Below, one piece after another: positions 30,976 to 32,900 of a DNA stretch of 32,900 nt. Every line of letters starts with the position of its first letter. Position 1 is the first letter of the stretch. A model generated the notes under the pieces. It was not told where the DNA came from. It saw only the letters and a program-made list of their open reading frames with translations, and did no database searches. The stretch is from the NCBI GenBank assembly GCA_017478965.1, contig JAFVCV010000034.1:1-32900 (forward strand), in the 5' to 3' direction. The stretch comes from Ruminococcus sp. (GTDB taxonomy: Bacteria; Bacillota; Clostridia; Oscillospirales; Ruminococcaceae). The translations under genes and the position numbers were made by a program.

Positions 30976-32457
30976 TCAGATATCTATGGACCTTTTCTCC
31001 TTTTTCAGTATCCTTTGTATCGCAAATTTACCCGAAATAGCAGCGATAGGCAGCCCGCCCGGGCTCATTATCCACTGGCCGGCCATATAGAAGTTATCAA
31101 TACCTTTGAGAACGCCCTTTATCCTGAGCTGCTTTGCACCGATGGTAGTTACAAACGCCATGTACGCTCCGTGGTAGGCATTGCAGTATCTTTCGTAGGT
31201 CATGGGTGTCCAGCAGTCGAGAAGTTCAAGCCTGCCCTCAAGCTCAGGGAATTCTCTGACTATGCGGTCGGTGACTTCTCTTATAAGCTCCTGTTTTTTT
31301 GCCTTGTAAGCCTCCTTTGAAAGGCCTTTCCAATAGGCAAAATCCTCGTCGGTCTGGGGGATATTCGTCTGCAATACCGCCTTGCCCTCGGGAGCGAAGG
31401 TATTGTCATAGCCGTAGTTCTTTATGTAGATGCGTTCAAAGCTCCTGTTGCCGATACTGATAGGCTCACAGCCGAAAAAGATAGTGTCCTCACCGCTGAA
31501 ATCGCCGTCGATCTTGTATGCTATCTGAAATCCGCTGGTAGTGGGGTAGCTTTTGCTGCTCTCGTAGGCCTTTTCAAATTCCTTTGGCATATACTTTCTG
31601 TCAAGTAGCCTGCCGAACAGAAAGCTGGGATCCACAGCCGAGATGACCTCATCTGCCGTGATTTTCTCTCCGTTTTCAAGCTCTATGCCCTTTGCTGTGC
31701 CGTTTTCGATGATGATACTTTTAACAGGCGTATCAGTATAAAGCTCGCCGCCCATAGACTTGTATCTTTCGATTATCCTGTTTGTCATAGCAAGTGAACC
31801 GCCAATGGGTATATTGCCGTTTCCGCTGGTCATCGTGGCATAGGAAACGAGGAATGAATAAGCCGTGTAGTTTGCAGGGAGATAGTCGGTCATCAGCTTT
31901 TTCAGCAAAGGCGAACGGAATCTTTCAGCCAGTCCGTTAAGGTCTATCTTGCCGTACTCCTTCATGACCTTCGGCATATTCGCCATGCTCTTGCCCATTT
32001 TAATGTAGTCGCCTATCTTCATCATATCCATTGGCTTTTCGCCGGGGATAGTGCAGCTTTCGGCATATCTGACGTGCTCTATAAATTTTTTTATCTCAGT
32101 CTCGTCCTCCGGAGAAATGGCGATAAGCTCTCTCTCGGTCCTGTCAAGGTCTTTCCACAGTGTAGCCTCCTGTCCGTTCAGACGGCTGGAATAGAACTTG
32201 TCCGTATCGGCATAGGGCGTATCCTCGTCTATGGCACCCATTGTGTTCCATACTTTCCACACAGAGGTGCTGCTGTCTGTTCCCGTTAGCCAGTGTATGC
32301 AGTTGTCGATATGGCAGCCCTTTCTGTTCCAGCCCATACATTCTCCGCCTGCCACATGATTCTTTTCGTATATGGCTGCCTTATAGCCTGCTTTGAGAGC
32401 ATATATCCCTGCCGAAAGCCCTCCGATACCGCCGCCGATTATTACTATCTTTTTCAT
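30976..32457 (-). CDS. FAD-dependent oxidoreductase, phytoene desaturase (CrtI)-like
   Basis: A 493-residue flavoprotein. The N-terminal dinucleotide-binding motif IVIIGGGIGGLSAGIYALKAG (GxGxxG at about residues 8-13) is followed by YEKNHVAGGECMGW, which contacts FAD. The C-terminal FAD motif is YMAGQWIMSPGGLPIAAISG. This layout is that of the CrtI/retinol saturase group of amine-oxidase-like enzymes. No other carotenoid gene is present, so the substrate could be a lipid or other isoprenoid. The start ATG 32457 follows AAAGGTCGGAGA and lies 19 bp after the TetR gene, so both are probably in one operon. Confidence 0.88.
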   Translation of the reverse strand: MKKIVIIGGGIGGLSAGIYALKAGYKAAIYEKNHVAGGECMGWNRKGCHIDNCIHWLTGTDSSTSVWKVWNTMGAIDEDTPYADTDKFYSSRLNGQEATLWKDLDRTERELIAISPEDETEIKKFIEHVRYAESCTIPGEKPMDMMKIGDYIKMGKSMANMPKVMKEYGKIDLNGLAERFRSPLLKKLMTDYLPANYTAYSFLVSYATMTSGNGNIPIGGSLAMTNRIIERYKSMGGELYTDTPVKSIIIENGTAKGIELENGEKITADEVISAVDPSFLFGRLLDRKYMPKEFEKAYESSKSYPTTSGFQIAYKIDGDFSGEDTIFFGCEPISIGNRSFERIYIKNYGYDNTFAPEGKAVLQTNIPQTDEDFAYWKGLSKEAYKAKKQELIREVTDRIVREFPELEGRLELLDCWTPMTYERYCNAYHGAYMAFVTTIGAKQLRIKGVLKGIDNFYMAGQWIMSPGGLPIAAISGKFAIQRILKKEKRSIDI

Positions 32458-32476
32458 TGTGTCTCCGACCTTTCTG

Positions 32477-32900
32477 TTATTTTTTCAATATCGCTGTTAT
32501 CCATTCCGTCTCAGGAAGAGGGTATTCGGGAGTGATAAGATGCTGCTCCATGATTCCCTGAACACTGCACCAGAACGCAAAGGCAAGCGACCTTGCGTCG
32601 CCTTCTCTGATATCGCCCTGCACCTGACCCTGCTTTATGATCTCCGCCGAAAAGCCCACCTGATCGACGGAAAGAGCAAGCTGCCTGATATCATCTGGGA
32701 TACCGGGTCTTCTTGCCTGCGACATCAGCACGAACATCTGAAACACCCACGGCTGTTCTTTTGCCGCACCGAACAGCCCCTCTATGGTCTTGGTGAAGTA
32801 TTCGAGAGGAGTACTGAATTCTATCTTCTCGGGACGTTTTGCAGCCTCCAAGCCCATCTCAACAAGCGACTTGTAGAGAGCCTCCTTAGATTCATAATAG
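32477..32900 (-). CDS. TetR family regulator (partial, N-terminus off window)
   Basis: The frame is open to the right edge, giving about 141 visible residues. The first visible residues, YYESKEALYKSLVEMG, are the end of a TetR helix-turn-helix (compare YxHFxSKExL). The rest is a helical ligand domain with CSVQGIMEQHL near the end. An internal ATG at 32857 is not the start. It lies directly upstream of the CrtI-like gene and probably regulates it. Confidence 0.85.
   Translation of the reverse strand, partial: YYESKEALYKSLVEMGLEAAKRPEKIEFSTPLEYFTKTIEGLFGAAKEQPWVFQMFVLMSQARRPGIPDDIRQLALSVDQVGFSAEIIKQGQVQGDIREGDARSLAFAFWCSVQGIMEQHLITPEYPLPETEWITAILKK

Overview
The window looks like a chromosomal segment of a Gram-positive clostridial bacterium, most likely Ruminococcus or a close relative in the Oscillospiraceae. 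The reasons are a spoVT regulator, a T-box leader, near-consensus TTGACA-N17-TATAAT promoters in front of many operons, strong AGGAGG ribosome sites, tRNA genes without encoded CCA, an IleRS of the long eukaryote-like type, and moderate GC broken by AT-rich islands. The genus is an inference from gene content; no rRNA is present.

Layout. Positions 1-3.7 kb (minus strand) hold an autoregulated-looking operon: a TetR repressor and two type I ABC exporter-fold half-transporters, the second cut by the window edge. Positions 3.8-7.85 kb (plus) hold a ferrous-iron uptake operon: AraC-type regulator, Cys-rich membrane protein fused to an HMA domain, feoA, feoB and a Cys-cluster feoC-like gene. A DtxR-like palindrome lies just after the -10 box. 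Positions 7.85-10.85 kb are an AT-rich accessory block with an XRE regulator divergent from a zinc-ribbon membrane protein and a large membrane-anchored protein with three lipocalin-like modules. Positions 10.85-16.8 kb carry signalling and regulatory genes: an EAL phosphodiesterase with a dead GGDEF domain, a SHOCT membrane protein divergent from a second XRE regulator, spoVT, a Cache-GGDEF cyclase and a cytidine-deaminase-fold protein. Positions 17.1-24.5 kb (minus) hold secG, a GNAT gene, a small membrane protein, rnr and a heterodimeric ABC exporter with asymmetric ATP sites.

Positions 24.5-30.97 kb (plus) hold two tRNA-Ser genes, a T-box leader with an isoleucine (ATC) specifier, ileS and a lipoprotein with a transglutaminase-like catalytic domain. 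The T-box is not next to ileS. About 1.5 kb separates its terminator from the ileS start, and that gap holds a SMI1/KNR4-like gene, a probably truncated small ORF, a GC-rich double hairpin and a nucleoside phosphorylase gene broken by an in-frame TAG. This rearranged T-box operon is the most unusual feature of the window. From 30.97 kb to the end (minus) lie a CrtI-like FAD oxidoreductase and a partial TetR regulator.

No CRISPR array, transposase, integrase or phage gene was seen. The best candidates for something new are the T-box operon with inserted genes, the HMA-fused Feo accessory protein, the deaminase-fold protein with a low-complexity tail beside a diguanylate cyclase, and the paired XRE/membrane-protein modules.
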